From Streptosporangium sp. NBC_01756 (lineage in GTDB: Bacteria; Actinomycetota; Actinomycetes; Streptosporangiales; Streptosporangiaceae), in contig NZ_CP109130.1 in NCBI RefSeq assembly GCF_035917975.1, positions 8,556,001 to 8,620,000 of the forward strand: a stretch of DNA of 64,000 nt, given 5' to 3'. Each line of letters starts with the position of its first letter. Position 1 is the first letter of the stretch. The notes under the pieces are model-generated. The model did no database searches. It was not told the origin of the DNA and saw only the letters and a list, made by a program, of their open reading frames with translations. Positions 28,562 to 37,880 of this stretch are shown here, one piece after another. A program made the translations under genes and the position numbers.

Positions 28562-29047
28562 CGTCTTTCGGGTTCCTTTCTGGCATCGTTCGGTGTCGTG
28601 AAGAGCGGGTGCGCCGGTGGTCCACGCCTTTCCGGAAAACACCGGGTGCGGCTTGTGTGGCTGGTGGCGCGCTGATCTCGTCCCTCGTATCGGCTGCGTG
28701 CGTTGAAAGGCCGCTGCAGCAGATGAGGGCTGCCATGGAGGCCGGCACCGCGCCTCCGAGGCTTCCCCTTTCGGGTTTCGATCTGCGACCAAGACTGGCG
28801 GCCGCCTCTTGTGAATGATGAGGAGCCGACTTGCAGCCATGAGGCCGACGACTTGGAAGCCATTGGCAAGCGTCTGGACCGAGTAAGCGAGAAAGGAGTA
28901 CGCCGTAGGCCGGAGCCCTGATCGGGTGCCGCTGGGAAACGTGCCGGGGCGCCACGGTGTGAGTTCCGGCGATAAATGGCCGGGGAGACCCAGAGCTATT
29001 TGGCCGAGCATGGTTCCGGGGCGGTCAGCTGACTCTTTTCACGAGAG
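28562..29047. other. Non-coding gap of about 490 bases
   Basis: It lies between the repeat-protein start and the integrase relic. It must contain the promoter of the repeat-protein gene near 28560-28650. I see no convincing gene, strong hairpin or long repeat in the remainder; open frames here lack family features. Given the relics that follow, it may be an old insertion scar. Confidence 0.5.
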
Positions 29048-29440
29048 TCAGTGAGTCCGGCGGCGGGGTGCCAGGACCTCGGTGACCTTGGCGATGGCTT
29101 CGGCGCCAGGTTTGACGTAGCGCATGGCGGTGCGAGGGTTCTTGTGCCGGGTCTTGCCCAGATGAGCGGCAGCGGGACTTCGGCCTCGCCGAGATGGGTC
29201 GCGGCGCTGTGGCGAAGTTGGTGCAGGTCGAGGCTGGCGTAGGTGTCGAACAGGACGCGGGCGCGGTCGTAGCCGAGGCGGGCGCGGCCGGTGTGCGGGC
29301 AGATGTCGGCGGCCACAGGGCGGCGGGCCGGAACGGGACGCCGTTCGGACAGGAACAGCGGGCCGTAGGTGCGTGACGTGCCGTCCGGTATCACGTCACA
29401 GCCTTGGGGGACGGCGGTCCAGGCTGTCGGATGAGGGGTC
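29048..29440 (-). pseudogene. C-terminal relic of a tyrosine recombinase (integrase), frameshifted
   Basis: On the minus strand the box II region is clear: YASLDLHQLRHSAATHLGEA, preceded by YGPLFLSERRPVPARRP. After PLPLI the frame breaks near 29158. In another frame it continues LGKTRHKNPRTAMRYVKPG, holding the tyrosine nucleophile, and ends at TGA 29048-29050. The N-terminal half is missing. So this is an inactive integrase remnant, a sign of a former mobile element. Confidence 0.8.
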
Positions 29441-29610
29441 GCCGGCCGGTTGATGGCCCGAGGCCAGGTTGAGTCGTGGATCGCCTGAGGTACGGCATGT
29501 ACGGCGCTGCTACTTCATTGATGGAGTGCAGGCGCTTGGTCAGGCTCTCGTCACGGGTTTGTCGGCGGTGCCGGGCAGGGAGGCAGTTGACCCTGGCCGG
29601 AAATCGGTGA

Positions 29611-30345
29611 TCACGGGTGGTCGCTGGATCGTGACCTGGGAAGCGATCGGTCGCTCGTCGATGACGCGCGGCGAGATCGGCCGGTTTCGTGTGTCCAGCG
29701 CTCGGTGAAGATCCGGTCGGTGGGCGGGTCGCCGGGTAGCGGACGCGGGTGGCAGGCGCGCAGGCCGTCCAAGGCGATGGCGAGAACGCGCTTGTGAGCG
29801 TCGGCGGCGGCTTCGATGAGGTCGTCGCGCCTCTGCTTGCGCAACTGGTCCAGGGCGGGCGATCTGCCGAACTGCTCGATCAGCAGGGAGATGTCGACGG
29901 CAGTGACGTCCGGTCGGAGCACGCGGGCCTGGTGGGCGCGCGTGACGAGCGCGGCGAGCAGTTCATCCGAGCGGTCGGACTTGGCCTGCATCTCCTTGGT
30001 GACCTCGATGGTTCCGGCAATCGGGGCGAGCGAACCTTGGCCGAACTCGACGCAGGTGACGATGAAGGAGGCCAGCCCTTCCCATGGATCGTCTTCGGCG
30101 AGACCTCGTTCGGCCGCTTGGTTCCAGTTGTCGAGGGACAGTTCGGCCAGCCGCTGAAAGAGCTCCTCCTTCGTGCGGTAGCGGCGGTAGAGGCTGCCGA
30201 TACCGACCCCGGCGGCTGCTGCGATGGCCGCGACCGAAGCGTGCTCCCCGTCGGCCGCCAGCACCTGGCGTGCCGCCCGCAGGAGGGCCCGGTCGTTGCG
30301 CTCGGCTTCCACCTGTCGGGGACCGCGGCGCTTGGGTTCGGTCAT
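29611..30345 (-). CDS. TetR-family regulator of the quinone-reductase/MFS operon
   Basis: A 244-residue TetR protein: RRGPRQVEAERNDRALLRAA opens it and the HTH is VAAIAAAAGVGIGSLYRRYR. The C-terminal tail after about residue 205 (arginine/serine-rich) is unusual and may be read-through into non-family sequence. It is divergent from the oxidoreductase gene, with a pair of repeated sites between them. It probably represses that operon and itself. Confidence 0.9.
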   Translation of the reverse strand: MTEPKRRGPRQVEAERNDRALLRAARQVLAADGEHASVAAIAAAAGVGIGSLYRRYRTKEELFQRLAELSLDNWNQAAERGLAEDDPWEGLASFIVTCVEFGQGSLAPIAGTIEVTKEMQAKSDRSDELLAALVTRAHQARVLRPDVTAVDISLLIEQFGRSPALDQLRKQRRDDLIEAAADAHKRVLAIALDGLRACHPRPLPGDPPTDRIFTERWTHETGRSRRASSTSDRSLPRSRSSDHP

Positions 30346-30365
30346 GTCGGAAGCATATCGAACTT

Positions 30366-30419
30366 GCGGAGCGGATTACTCCGTTATAAGGTCCCCTTCC
30401 AAGCGGAGCGCTTTGCTCC
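30366..30419. promoter_or_regulatory. Tandem operators for the divergent TetR
   Basis: Two copies of a 17-bp element GCGGAGCGnnTTnCTCC occur at 30366-30382 and 30403-30419, 37 bp apart. Each contains a short GGAG/CTCC inverted repeat. They fill the gap between tetR and the oxidoreductase start, so binding would block both promoters. Confidence 0.65.
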
Positions 30420-30435
30420 TATTGAGGAGGCAGTC

Positions 30436-31383
30436 ATGCATGCTGTGGTCATGGACCGCTTCGGCGGACCGGAGGTGCTGCGCGTCCGGGAGGTCGAAGA
30501 TCCGGTGCCGGGGCCGGGGCAGGTGCTCGTGGCGGTGAACTATGCCGGGATCACGTACGTCGAGACACAGGTGCGGGCCGGGCGCGGTCCCGCGGCCCAC
30601 CAGCGGCCACCGCTTCCGCGCATCCCCGGCAACGGGGTGGGCGGGCGCGTCTCGGCTGTCGGCCTGGGGGCGGATGCCGCGCTGGTCGGGCGGACCGTGG
30701 TGACCACGACGGGCGGCACCGGCGGCTATGCGGAGTTGGCCGTGGCCCGGGCGGAGGACCTCGTCCCCGTCCCGGCGCAAGTGGCGCTGCAGGATGCGGT
30801 GGCGCTGCTGGCCGATGGGCGGACAGCGGTGCTCCTGCACCGGCAGGCCGAGGTGCGTCCGGGCGAGTGGGTGCTGGTGGAGGCGGCCGCCGGTGGTGTC
30901 GGCAGTCTGCTGGTCCAGCTGGCCGCCGCCTCGGGGGCGAAGGTGGTCGGCGCCGCCCGCGGTCCCGGCAAGGAAGCGTTGGTCACCTCGCTGGGTGCTT
31001 TCGCTTATGTGGACTACTCCAAGCCGGGGTGGGAATGCGAGGTCGCCGACATGAGCGGAGGTGTCGATCTGGTCTTCGACGGAGTCGGCGGCGTCGTGGG
31101 CGCGCAGGGCATGCGCGCTGTACGGCCCGGCGGCCGGGCCAGCGTATACGGCATGGCCTCCGGTTCCTGGACCGAGCCGGCCACTCAGGTGACCGTCGTC
31201 CCCGACGGCGGCGTGCCCGCCCCGGCGCAGATCCGGGCGCTGGCCGAGGAGGCGCTCGCGCACGCTGCGGCCGGTCGGCTGCGCCCGATCGTCGGCCAGA
31301 CCTATCCCCTGTCGGAGGCCGCCGAGGCGCATCGGGCGATCGAAGCCCGCGCCACGATCGGCAAGACCCTGCTGGTCCCGTGA
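30436..31383 (+). CDS. NADPH:quinone oxidoreductase-like, zinc-free MDR family
   Basis: A 315-residue medium-chain dehydrogenase/reductase. It begins MHAVVMDRFGGPEVLRVREV, typical of quinone oxidoreductases, and carries the NADPH motif EAAAGGVGSLLVQLA. No zinc-ligand cysteine set is present. It should reduce quinones or conjugated enones with NADPH. GAGGAGG precedes the ATG. Its stop overlaps the start of the MFS gene (GTGA). With the FMN reductase downstream, the operon looks like a response to quinone or electrophile stress. Confidence 0.92.
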   Translation: MHAVVMDRFGGPEVLRVREVEDPVPGPGQVLVAVNYAGITYVETQVRAGRGPAAHQRPPLPRIPGNGVGGRVSAVGLGADAALVGRTVVTTTGGTGGYAELAVARAEDLVPVPAQVALQDAVALLADGRTAVLLHRQAEVRPGEWVLVEAAAGGVGSLLVQLAAASGAKVVGAARGPGKEALVTSLGAFAYVDYSKPGWECEVADMSGGVDLVFDGVGGVVGAQGMRAVRPGGRASVYGMASGSWTEPATQVTVVPDGGVPAPAQIRALAEEALAHAAAGRLRPIVGQTYPLSEAAEAHRAIEARATIGKTLLVP

Positions 31384-32741
31384 GCACGCCGGCCGCCACC
31401 AGCGCACGCCCCCTGCTGCCGCTGACCGCGACGGTCCTGGTGGGCGCGATGGCAGCGCTGCTGGACACCACGATTGTCGCGGTGGCGCTGGACGAACTGG
31501 CCAGGGACCTGGCCGCGCCGGTGACGACGATCCAGTGGGTCACCACTTCCTACGTGCTGGCGATGACCGCCGTCATCCCGCTGGTGGGCTGGTCGGTCGG
31601 CCGCTTCGGCGCCCGCGCCGTGTGGCTGACGGCCCTGGGGCTGTTCCTGCTCGGATCGATCCTGTGCGGCGCCGCATGGTCGGCGGGCTCGCTCATCGCC
31701 TTCCGGACGCTGCAAGGGCTGGGCGGGGGCATGATCCTGCCGGTGACGCAGCTCGTCCTGGCCCGGGCCGCGGGGCCCGAACGCCTGGGCCGGGTGATGG
31801 GCAAGGTCGGCTTCGTCGGGCAGATCGCCCCGATCTCCGGGCCCGTGCTCGGCGGCGTGCTGATCGACGGCTGGGGCTGGCGCTGGGTCTTTTTCGTCAA
31901 CGTGCCGCTCGTCCTCATGTCCCTGGCCATGACGTGGCGGTGGTTTCCCCGGGACGAGGAACGCGACGGCCGTCGGCTCGACCTTGTCGGGCTGCTCCTG
32001 CTGCCGGCCGGAGTGGTCGCCCTGCTGTACGCGCTGACCGGGCTGGAGGCCGACGCCGAGACCGGGGCGCCGGCAGCAGTGACGACGGTGGTGACGGTGA
32101 CAGCCGGGACCGGACTGCTAGCGGCGTTCGTCGCGCGCTCGCTGCGCCGGGGCGAGGGGAGCCTGCTCGACCTGGGACTCTTTACCGATCGCACCTTCCG
32201 GTCGGGGACGGTCATGATGTTCGTCCTCGGCGTCACGAGCTGGGGGCCGATGTTCCTGCTGCCGCTGTACTACCAGCGACTGCACAGCCTGTCGGCGCTC
32301 GACGCCGGGCTCGCGCTCGCCCCACAGGCTCTCGGCGTCGCCCTGGCGTCCCTGCTCATCGGACAGTATACCGATCGCCTGCCGCCCCGCCCGCTGGTCC
32401 TGGCCGGGATGGCGGTGGCCACCGCAGGCACCCTCCCGTTCGTCTTCGCCACCGCTGGCACCGACACCTTTCTGCTGAGCGGGGCGTTGCTTTTGCGCGG
32501 AGTCGGATTCGGCGTCGCCAGCCTGTCCGTCAGTGTCGCTGTCTACCGCACCCTGCGCCCGGCCGCCATTCCGCACGCCACTAGCGCCAGCACCGTCGTG
32601 CAACGGATCGGCGCGGCCACCGGCACCGCGCTGATGGCCGTCATCCTCCAGGCCGGCGGCTTCCCCTCAGCTCTGACGTGGATGTTCATCCTCACCGCGA
32701 CTGGCCTGGCCATGGCCGCAAGCCTGCCCGGCCACAAATGA
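31380..32741 (+). CDS. MFS multidrug exporter (DHA2 type)
   Basis: A 453-residue membrane protein with about 14 hydrophobic helices. The first helix carries LLDTTIVAVALDEL, the DHA2 hallmark. Motif A is seen in VGWSVGRFGARAVWL, and motif C (drug/proton antiport) in GFVGQIAPISGPVLGGVLID. The GTG start overlaps the oxidoreductase stop. It probably exports the compound sensed by the TetR regulator. Confidence 0.92.
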   Translation: MSTPAATSARPLLPLTATVLVGAMAALLDTTIVAVALDELARDLAAPVTTIQWVTTSYVLAMTAVIPLVGWSVGRFGARAVWLTALGLFLLGSILCGAAWSAGSLIAFRTLQGLGGGMILPVTQLVLARAAGPERLGRVMGKVGFVGQIAPISGPVLGGVLIDGWGWRWVFFVNVPLVLMSLAMTWRWFPRDEERDGRRLDLVGLLLLPAGVVALLYALTGLEADAETGAPAAVTTVVTVTAGTGLLAAFVARSLRRGEGSLLDLGLFTDRTFRSGTVMMFVLGVTSWGPMFLLPLYYQRLHSLSALDAGLALAPQALGVALASLLIGQYTDRLPPRPLVLAGMAVATAGTLPFVFATAGTDTFLLSGALLLRGVGFGVASLSVSVAVYRTLRPAAIPHATSASTVVQRIGAATGTALMAVILQAGGFPSALTWMFILTATGLAMAASLPGHK

Positions 32742-32774
32742 TCACCCACTTGTCGAACCAGTAAGGACGCATTC

Positions 32775-33365
32775 ATGATCAACGTAGGCATCATCATCGG
32801 CAGCACCCGCCCGGGACGCAACAGCGAGGCCGTGGCCCGCTGGGTTCACGACCTGGCGACCGAACGGGATGACGCCTCAGTCGAAATCGTCGACCTCAAG
32901 GACTTTCCCCTGCCGCACCTGGACGAGGCTCTGCCACCGGCGATGGGTCAGTACGCAAATGTGCACACCAGGGCCTGGGCCGACAAGATCGCGTCCTTCG
33001 ACGCCTACGTGTTCGTCACTCCCGAGTACAACCACTCGACGTCAGGCGTGCTGAAGAACGCCATCGACTTCCTGTACGCCGAATGGAACAACAAAGCCGC
33101 CGCCTTCGTCAGCTATGGCACTGCGGGAGGTGTCCGAGCTGTGGAGCACCTGCGCCTGATCATGGGTGAACTGCACGTCGCCGACGTACGCACCCAGATC
33201 GCGCTGTCCCTGACCACGGACTTCGAGAACTTCCAAGTCCTCACCCCGGCGGCCCATCATGCCGACGCGGTCACTACCATGCTGGACGAACTCCTCGCCT
33301 GGGGCGGTGCCTTGAAGACACTGCGTGACACGTGGCAGGTGAAAGGCACGTCGGGGACCGCATAG
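32775..33365 (+). CDS. NAD(P)H-dependent FMN reductase (flavodoxin-fold quinone reductase)
   Basis: A 196-residue flavodoxin-fold protein. The phosphate-binding loop of FMN is GSTRPGRNSE and the isoalloxazine contact is TPEYNHSTSGVLKNAIDFL. It resembles ArsH/YieF-type reductases that make two-electron reductions of quinones, avoiding semiquinone radicals. It starts 33 bases after the MFS gene and is the last gene of that operon. Confidence 0.93.
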   Translation: MINVGIIIGSTRPGRNSEAVARWVHDLATERDDASVEIVDLKDFPLPHLDEALPPAMGQYANVHTRAWADKIASFDAYVFVTPEYNHSTSGVLKNAIDFLYAEWNNKAAAFVSYGTAGGVRAVEHLRLIMGELHVADVRTQIALSLTTDFENFQVLTPAAHHADAVTTMLDELLAWGGALKTLRDTWQVKGTSGTA

Positions 33366-33429
33366 AAACCGCCCACTCAGAGCCTCCTCACACGACCGGA
33401 TAACCTTTGCCGCCCATCAGCAAATCGAG

Positions 33430-33890
33430 GTGGAGCCGCCGCCGGTCGACGAAGGACATCTGGGGACGATCGCCGCCGCGCTCGCGGTGTGGCTGGCCGG
33501 GGCCGCCGCCAGGGAGGCGTTGCGACTGGCCGTTCCGGGCATCGGCGGCGACCAGGTCGCCGCCGATGCCACCGAGCACCTAGAGAGCCTGTCGGACGCA
33601 TGGCTGCGAGGGCAGTTGGGCGGCGCACTGTCGGCGGCGCAGATGGCTGGCCGATTCGCCTTGCCTGAAGACGCTCCGCTGGCCCGCTACCAGGGCTGAA
33701 GGTACTCGACGTGAACACATGCGGCCCGTGTCCCGACAAGTCGACGGCACAGCGTTCGACGAGCTGGCCAGCCCAGGCCGGCGGCAGCGCACAACAGCAT
33801 TACCGCTGGCGACTTGCGCCAGCGAGCGGGAACACTCGATGCAGGGTCAGCGAACGGGGGGCCAGCGCAGTGGTGTCACGCCGATCAGAA
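33430..33890 (+). pseudogene. Relic of a phage head-morphogenesis (SPP1 gp7/Mu F-like) protein, multiply frameshifted
   Basis: The first frame (33430-33699) is helical: HLESLSDAWLRGQLGGALSA, then ARYQG and a stop. In a shifted frame it continues VLDVNTCGPCPDK, and in a third frame VDGTAFDELASP. The pattern NTC-x-x-C followed by DG-x-x-F-x-x-L is how the C-terminus of many siphophage minor head proteins looks. So this seems to be a decaying prophage fragment directly beside the transposition genes. The match is from memory of the motif, not a search. Confidence 0.45.
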
Positions 33891-33901
33891 AGGGACGGTT
33901 G

Positions 33902-35506
33902 ATGGAAACAGCCGCATCAGACGGTGGCCTCGCCCCGCTGACGGGCTTCAGCGACGCTCAACGCCGGGTGGCGATCGAGCGCTGGCGGCTGCTGCGGCCC
34001 CATCTCGAAGACGGTGTCGCACTTTCCCAGCTCGCCTCCTCCTGCGGAGTACCCGAGCGGACGTTGCGCCGCTGGCGCGCTACCTATCGGGCCGGCGGCC
34101 TGGCCGCTCTGGTGCGCCGGCCGCGCTCGGACCGCGGCCACGCGAAGATGCCCCAGCCGTTGCGACTGCTGATCGAAGGCCTGGCGCTGCGGCCGCCCCG
34201 GCGAAGTATCGCGGTGATCCACCGGCAAGCGGTCAGCGTCGCCACCGCGCAGGGGTGGCCGGTCCCTGGCTACTCCACCGTGCACGAGATCGTCCGAAAC
34301 CTCGACCCGGCGCTCGTCGCACTCGGGCTGGAGGGCAGCAAACGCTACCGGGAGGTGTATGAGCTGGTGCATCGCAGGGAGGCGTCCAAGCCGAACCAGA
34401 TCTGGCAGGCCGACCACACCGAGCTGGACATCTGGGTGCTGGATCCCAAGGGGCAATCGGCGCGGCCGTGGCTGACCGCCATCGAAGACGACCACTCCCG
34501 TGCGATCGCCGGGTACGCGGTCAACCTGGAAGCGCCCTCGGCGCTGTCCACCGCGCTGGCCTTCCGGCAGGCGATCTGGCGCAAGAGCGAGCCGGGCTGG
34601 CATGTGTGCGGCATTCCCGAGGTGTTTCACCTCGACCACGGCAGCGACTTCACCTCCTCGCACCTGGAACAAGTGATGGCCGACCTGCGGGTGCGGCCGA
34701 TGTTCAACAAGAAGGGCCAGCCGCACGGCCACGGCAAGATCGAACGGTTCATGGAGACGATGAATCAGATGTGCCTGGCCCACCTGCCCGGCTACGCCCC
34801 CAAGGGCAGCAAGGACCGCGCCGCCCAAGCCACGCTGACCCTCGCCGAGCTCGACGCCGCGATCGGCCGGTTCATCCGCGAGGTCTACAACCTGCGACCG
34901 CACTCCGAAACCCGCATGGCGCCGCAGGCCCGGTTGGAGGCCGGCGCGTTCATCCCGCGCATGCCCGACTCCCTGGAGCAACTGGACCTGCTGCTGTGCA
35001 CCGTCGCCAAACCGCGCAAAGTCCACACCGACGGCATCCAGTTCCTCGCCCTGCGCTACATCGACCCGGTCCTGGCCGACTACGTCGGCGAACAGGTCAC
35101 CATCCGCTACGACCCCCGCGACATCACCGAGATCCGCGTCCACCTGCGCCACCCCGACGGCACCGACGGCGCCTTCCTGTGCCGGGCCATCTGCCTGGAA
35201 CTATCCGGCGAGACCATCAGCCTCAAAGAGATCACCGCCGCGCGCAACGCCCGCCGCAAACAGCTGCGCGGCCGGCTCACCACCCGCAGCACCGTTGTCG
35301 ACACCCTGCTGGCCCTGCACGACGAACCGCTGCCCGCCGCCTACCTGGCCACGACCGGGCTGCGCCAGTGGAACACCTGCGACCAGGCCGCCCCGCCACC
35401 ACCCACGACGCAGCCGACACCCCTACCCCAGGTAATGGTCCGCGACTCAAACGCTACTGGAATGAGTGACCGGCGCTCCGGCCGGAAAGACACCCGGCGT
35501 GGATGA
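33902..35506 (+). CDS. DDE transposase with Mu-type C-terminal domain (TniA-like)
   Basis: A 534-residue integrase-superfamily transposase. The N-terminal HTH domains include LSQLASSCGVPERTLRRW. The catalytic core has Asp171 (WQADHTELD), Asp245 (FHLDHGSDF) and Glu281 (GHGKIERFMETMNQ), the correct D-35-E spacing. A Mu-type beta-barrel C-terminal domain follows (about residues 400-470). ATG at 33902 follows AAAGGGA; upstream in-frame codons belong to the phage relic. It is followed by an ATPase partner, as in Tn5053/Tn552-like elements. The transposase looks intact, but its partner is broken. Confidence 0.9.
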   Translation: METAASDGGLAPLTGFSDAQRRVAIERWRLLRPHLEDGVALSQLASSCGVPERTLRRWRATYRAGGLAALVRRPRSDRGHAKMPQPLRLLIEGLALRPPRRSIAVIHRQAVSVATAQGWPVPGYSTVHEIVRNLDPALVALGLEGSKRYREVYELVHRREASKPNQIWQADHTELDIWVLDPKGQSARPWLTAIEDDHSRAIAGYAVNLEAPSALSTALAFRQAIWRKSEPGWHVCGIPEVFHLDHGSDFTSSHLEQVMADLRVRPMFNKKGQPHGHGKIERFMETMNQMCLAHLPGYAPKGSKDRAAQATLTLAELDAAIGRFIREVYNLRPHSETRMAPQARLEAGAFIPRMPDSLEQLDLLLCTVAKPRKVHTDGIQFLALRYIDPVLADYVGEQVTIRYDPRDITEIRVHLRHPDGTDGAFLCRAICLELSGETISLKEITAARNARRKQLRGRLTTRSTVVDTLLALHDEPLPAAYLATTGLRQWNTCDQAAPPPPTTQPTPLPQVMVRDSNATGMSDRRSGRKDTRRG

Positions 35507-36439
35507 GCCCTCTGCCCCAGGTGACAACCCGCCCGAACCCCACCCAGCCCCGGCCGGCGCTCCCGAACCCGCAGCACGCGCCTACACCACCGACCGTCCC
35601 GCGGCCGTCCCAGCTCCGGCGAACCGATCCGAGCTGGCACCCGCGCCGCTCATGGTGACCAAGGAACACCGCAGATTCGGCGAGTTCGCCGAAGCCGTCC
35701 GCCGCAAACGCTACATCGGCCTGTGCTACGGCGGCCCCGGCGTCGGCAAACCGAGTCCGCCCGCGCCTACACCCGCTGGAACCAGCTCGCCCCGCACCTC
35801 AACGGGCAAGGATCGGCCGCCGCGCCCGAGGCCGACGACGTCCTGGCCGTCCGCGCCGTCATGTACACCCCCAAGGTCCACAGCACCCCGGACAAACTCG
35901 ACAAAGAGATCTCCCTGCTGTGCGACCGGCTCGGCCGCACCGTCGACCTCATGCTGCAGACCGGCCGGGGCAACGGCGACAACCCTCCACCGGGAGCCAA
36001 CTCCACCAGGGCCGAGCTCCTGATCGTCGATGAAGCCGACCGGCTCAAAACGGCTGGGCTCGAACAACTCCGCGATCATCACGACCGCACCGGCATCGGC
36101 GTGATCCTCATCGGCATGCCCGGCATCGAAAAGCGCCTCGCCCGCTACCCTCAGCTCTACTCCCGGGTCGGCTTCATCCACCATTACAAGCCCCTGTCCA
36201 TCGACGAACAGGCTCACGTACTGGACCGTAAGTGGCCACACCTGGGCCTCGGCGCGAGCGACGATTTCGCCACCACCGAGGCCATCGCCGCCATCACCCG
36301 CATCACCAGCGGCAATTTCCGCCTCATCACCCGCCTCGTCGACCAGATCGAACGCGTACTGGAAATCAACCAGCTCACCACCGTGACCAAGGAAGTCGTC
36401 GAAGCCGCCCGCGAGAACTTGATCATCGGCGTCATGTGA
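35466..36439 (+). pseudogene. TniB-like AAA+ transposition ATPase with a frameshift in Walker A
   Basis: The first frame starts at GTG 35466, overlaps the transposase end by 41 bases and reaches RRKRYIGLCYGGPGVGK (Lys95). There one base is missing after AAA (35748-35750). The next frame continues ESARAYTRWNQLAPHLN, then Walker B LLIVDEADRL and GVILIGMPGIEKRLAR, to a stop at 36437. Restoring one A would give GKTESARAYTR, a perfect Walker A. There is no slippery heptamer for programmed shifting, so the ATPase is most likely dead, and the element immobile unless helped in trans. A sequencing error is the main alternative. Confidence 0.85.
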
Positions 36440-36826
36440 GACTCCCGCCTCGAACCCGCGACCCACCACATCGACAACCTCCGGCCCCGTCACATGACGG
36501 GACCGTTCCCTTGCCATCAAGGGATCACGTCTGGCCACGTAGCGCCGGAGATCCCGGCCATTTAGCGGCAGAACTTACACGCCATGGGACGCTGTTTCGT
36601 CCGTATCAGAGGTGAGAGCCGCCGTCGTTTCACCGTCGTGGCGGTGGGGCGGAAGGAGGAGGCAGCCTGAACCGGGGGCGCCGCGGAGGGTGCACAAGGG
36701 GGCGAAGCCGGGCTTGGGAGCCTCGGCCGGCGGGCGGGAAGTACCCAGGTCCCACCCTGGGGCCCGACAGCGGGCCGCCGGGTGGGCGCCGAGAGCCACG
36801 ACCCGCTCAAGACCGCTCTGGCTGCC
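36440..36826. other. Intergenic region with two small hairpins after the transposition genes
   Basis: About 390 bases without a convincing gene. It holds CCCGTCA-CA-TGACGGG (36486-36501) and TCCCTTG-CCAT-CAAGGGA (36507-36524), which could terminate transcripts or lie near the element end. A very G-rich stretch (about 36640-36790) follows before the glycosidase-like gene. No clear terminal inverted repeat of the element could be paired by eye. Confidence 0.5.
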
Positions 36827-37852
36827 TCAGTGCTCCCGGTGGTAGTCGGCGAGGGCGGCGAATGCGGCTTTGGGTTCCCATCGCATGTCGGGGTAGGTGG
36901 CTCCGTGGCGGTCCTCGTAGACCTTGACGATCCCGTAGCTGGCCAGGTCCAGGTCTTCGCGGGGGTCGCCGTCGGGGCGGTGCAGGTGGTCGTACAGTGC
37001 GAAGGTGAACACGAAGGTGCTGTCGACGCCGCCGGCGTCGAAGGCCTCCAGCAGCTCGCGCAGATACGCGGCCTGACCGGCCTCGTCGCGGGCGTACTCA
37101 CCGTTCAACCGAACAGGGGCACGGGTGTCCTTGTCGTACTCGACGATCTCCAGGCCCTGAGCGCCCCTGTCGCCGGCACCGTGGTAGCCGGCCGCGCCGA
37201 ACTCGGTGATCGCGACCGGTTTTCCCTGCGCGACGAGGTCGTGGACGCCTTCGGCGAAGTGGTCGGCGATCTCAGCCGACCGGTAGAGATCCATGGACAT
37301 GATGTCGAAGGGCGTCCAGTCGACGCGTTCGAGCGGTACGGAGGCGTAGGTCACCTTGCCGCCGAAGTGCTCTCGGACGAGAGTTACGGCCCTGCCGAGG
37401 AAGTCGTTGACGCGTGTGCCGAGCTCATCGATCCGCTCGCGCAGATGATGGGGCTGCCTCAGCAACTCGACCCGCTCGTCGGTGCTGTCTCCGGGCAGGA
37501 ATCCCTTGTTCATCAAGCTGAGCTCGGCGCCGGTGACGAACACGACCTCGGCTCCCTGCTGCCTGAGCCGCTCCGCGCGCACGGCGCAGTCGGCGAACAA
37601 CGACAGCATCTCGTCGGTGGTCAGTTCAAGAGGATAGGGAGAGAACCAGACCTCGAGGCCGAGGTCGGCGGCGTGCGCCGCCGCGAGCTCCATCCGTTCC
37701 GGATCGCCACCCATGACGCGGACCGCGGTGCAGTGCAGGTCATCACGGATGACGCGCAGCTCGCGCTCGACCACCTCCGAGTCGAAGAACTTGTGGCCGA
37801 TCGCTCCGTTGTAGACGAAGCCGGTGTCGTAGCTGATGCCTTTGGCTCGCAT
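36827..37852 (-). CDS. TIM-barrel glycosidase-like protein
   Basis: A 341-residue cytoplasmic protein that reads like a clan-A glycoside hydrolase barrel: VRVMGGDPERM, FSPYPLELT, VVFVTGAELSLMN with a candidate acid/base glutamate, and VAITEFGAAGYHGA with a candidate nucleophile. It has no signal peptide. ATG at 37852 has AAAGGC upstream. It is divergent from a TetR gene, with a repeated operator-like element between them. The substrate is unknown. Proteins of this type are sometimes labelled abortive-infection proteins in databases, but nothing here shows a phage-defence role. Confidence 0.65.
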   Translation of the reverse strand: MRAKGISYDTGFVYNGAIGHKFFDSEVVERELRVIRDDLHCTAVRVMGGDPERMELAAAHAADLGLEVWFSPYPLELTTDEMLSLFADCAVRAERLRQQGAEVVFVTGAELSLMNKGFLPGDSTDERVELLRQPHHLRERIDELGTRVNDFLGRAVTLVREHFGGKVTYASVPLERVDWTPFDIMSMDLYRSAEIADHFAEGVHDLVAQGKPVAITEFGAAGYHGAGDRGAQGLEIVEYDKDTRAPVRLNGEYARDEAGQAAYLRELLEAFDAGGVDSTFVFTFALYDHLHRPDGDPREDLDLASYGIVKVYEDRHGATYPDMRWEPKAAFAALADYHREH

Positions 37853-37880
37853 GTCGCGCCTTTTTCCAGCGGAAATATTT

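Noticed and set aside
35740-35755. Programmed -1 frameshift producing the full ATPase
   Set aside because: The site GGC AAA CCG has no slippery heptamer, and no clear stimulatory hairpin was seen.
36640-36790. G-rich stretch before the glycosidase-like gene as a structured RNA
   Set aside because: Only short, unconvincing stems can be drawn by eye, and the base composition alone can explain it.
36827-37852. Glycosidase-like gene as a phage-defence (abortive infection) gene
   Set aside because: Only a loose database label supports that; the neighbours are a TetR regulator and old mobile relics, with no defence partners.
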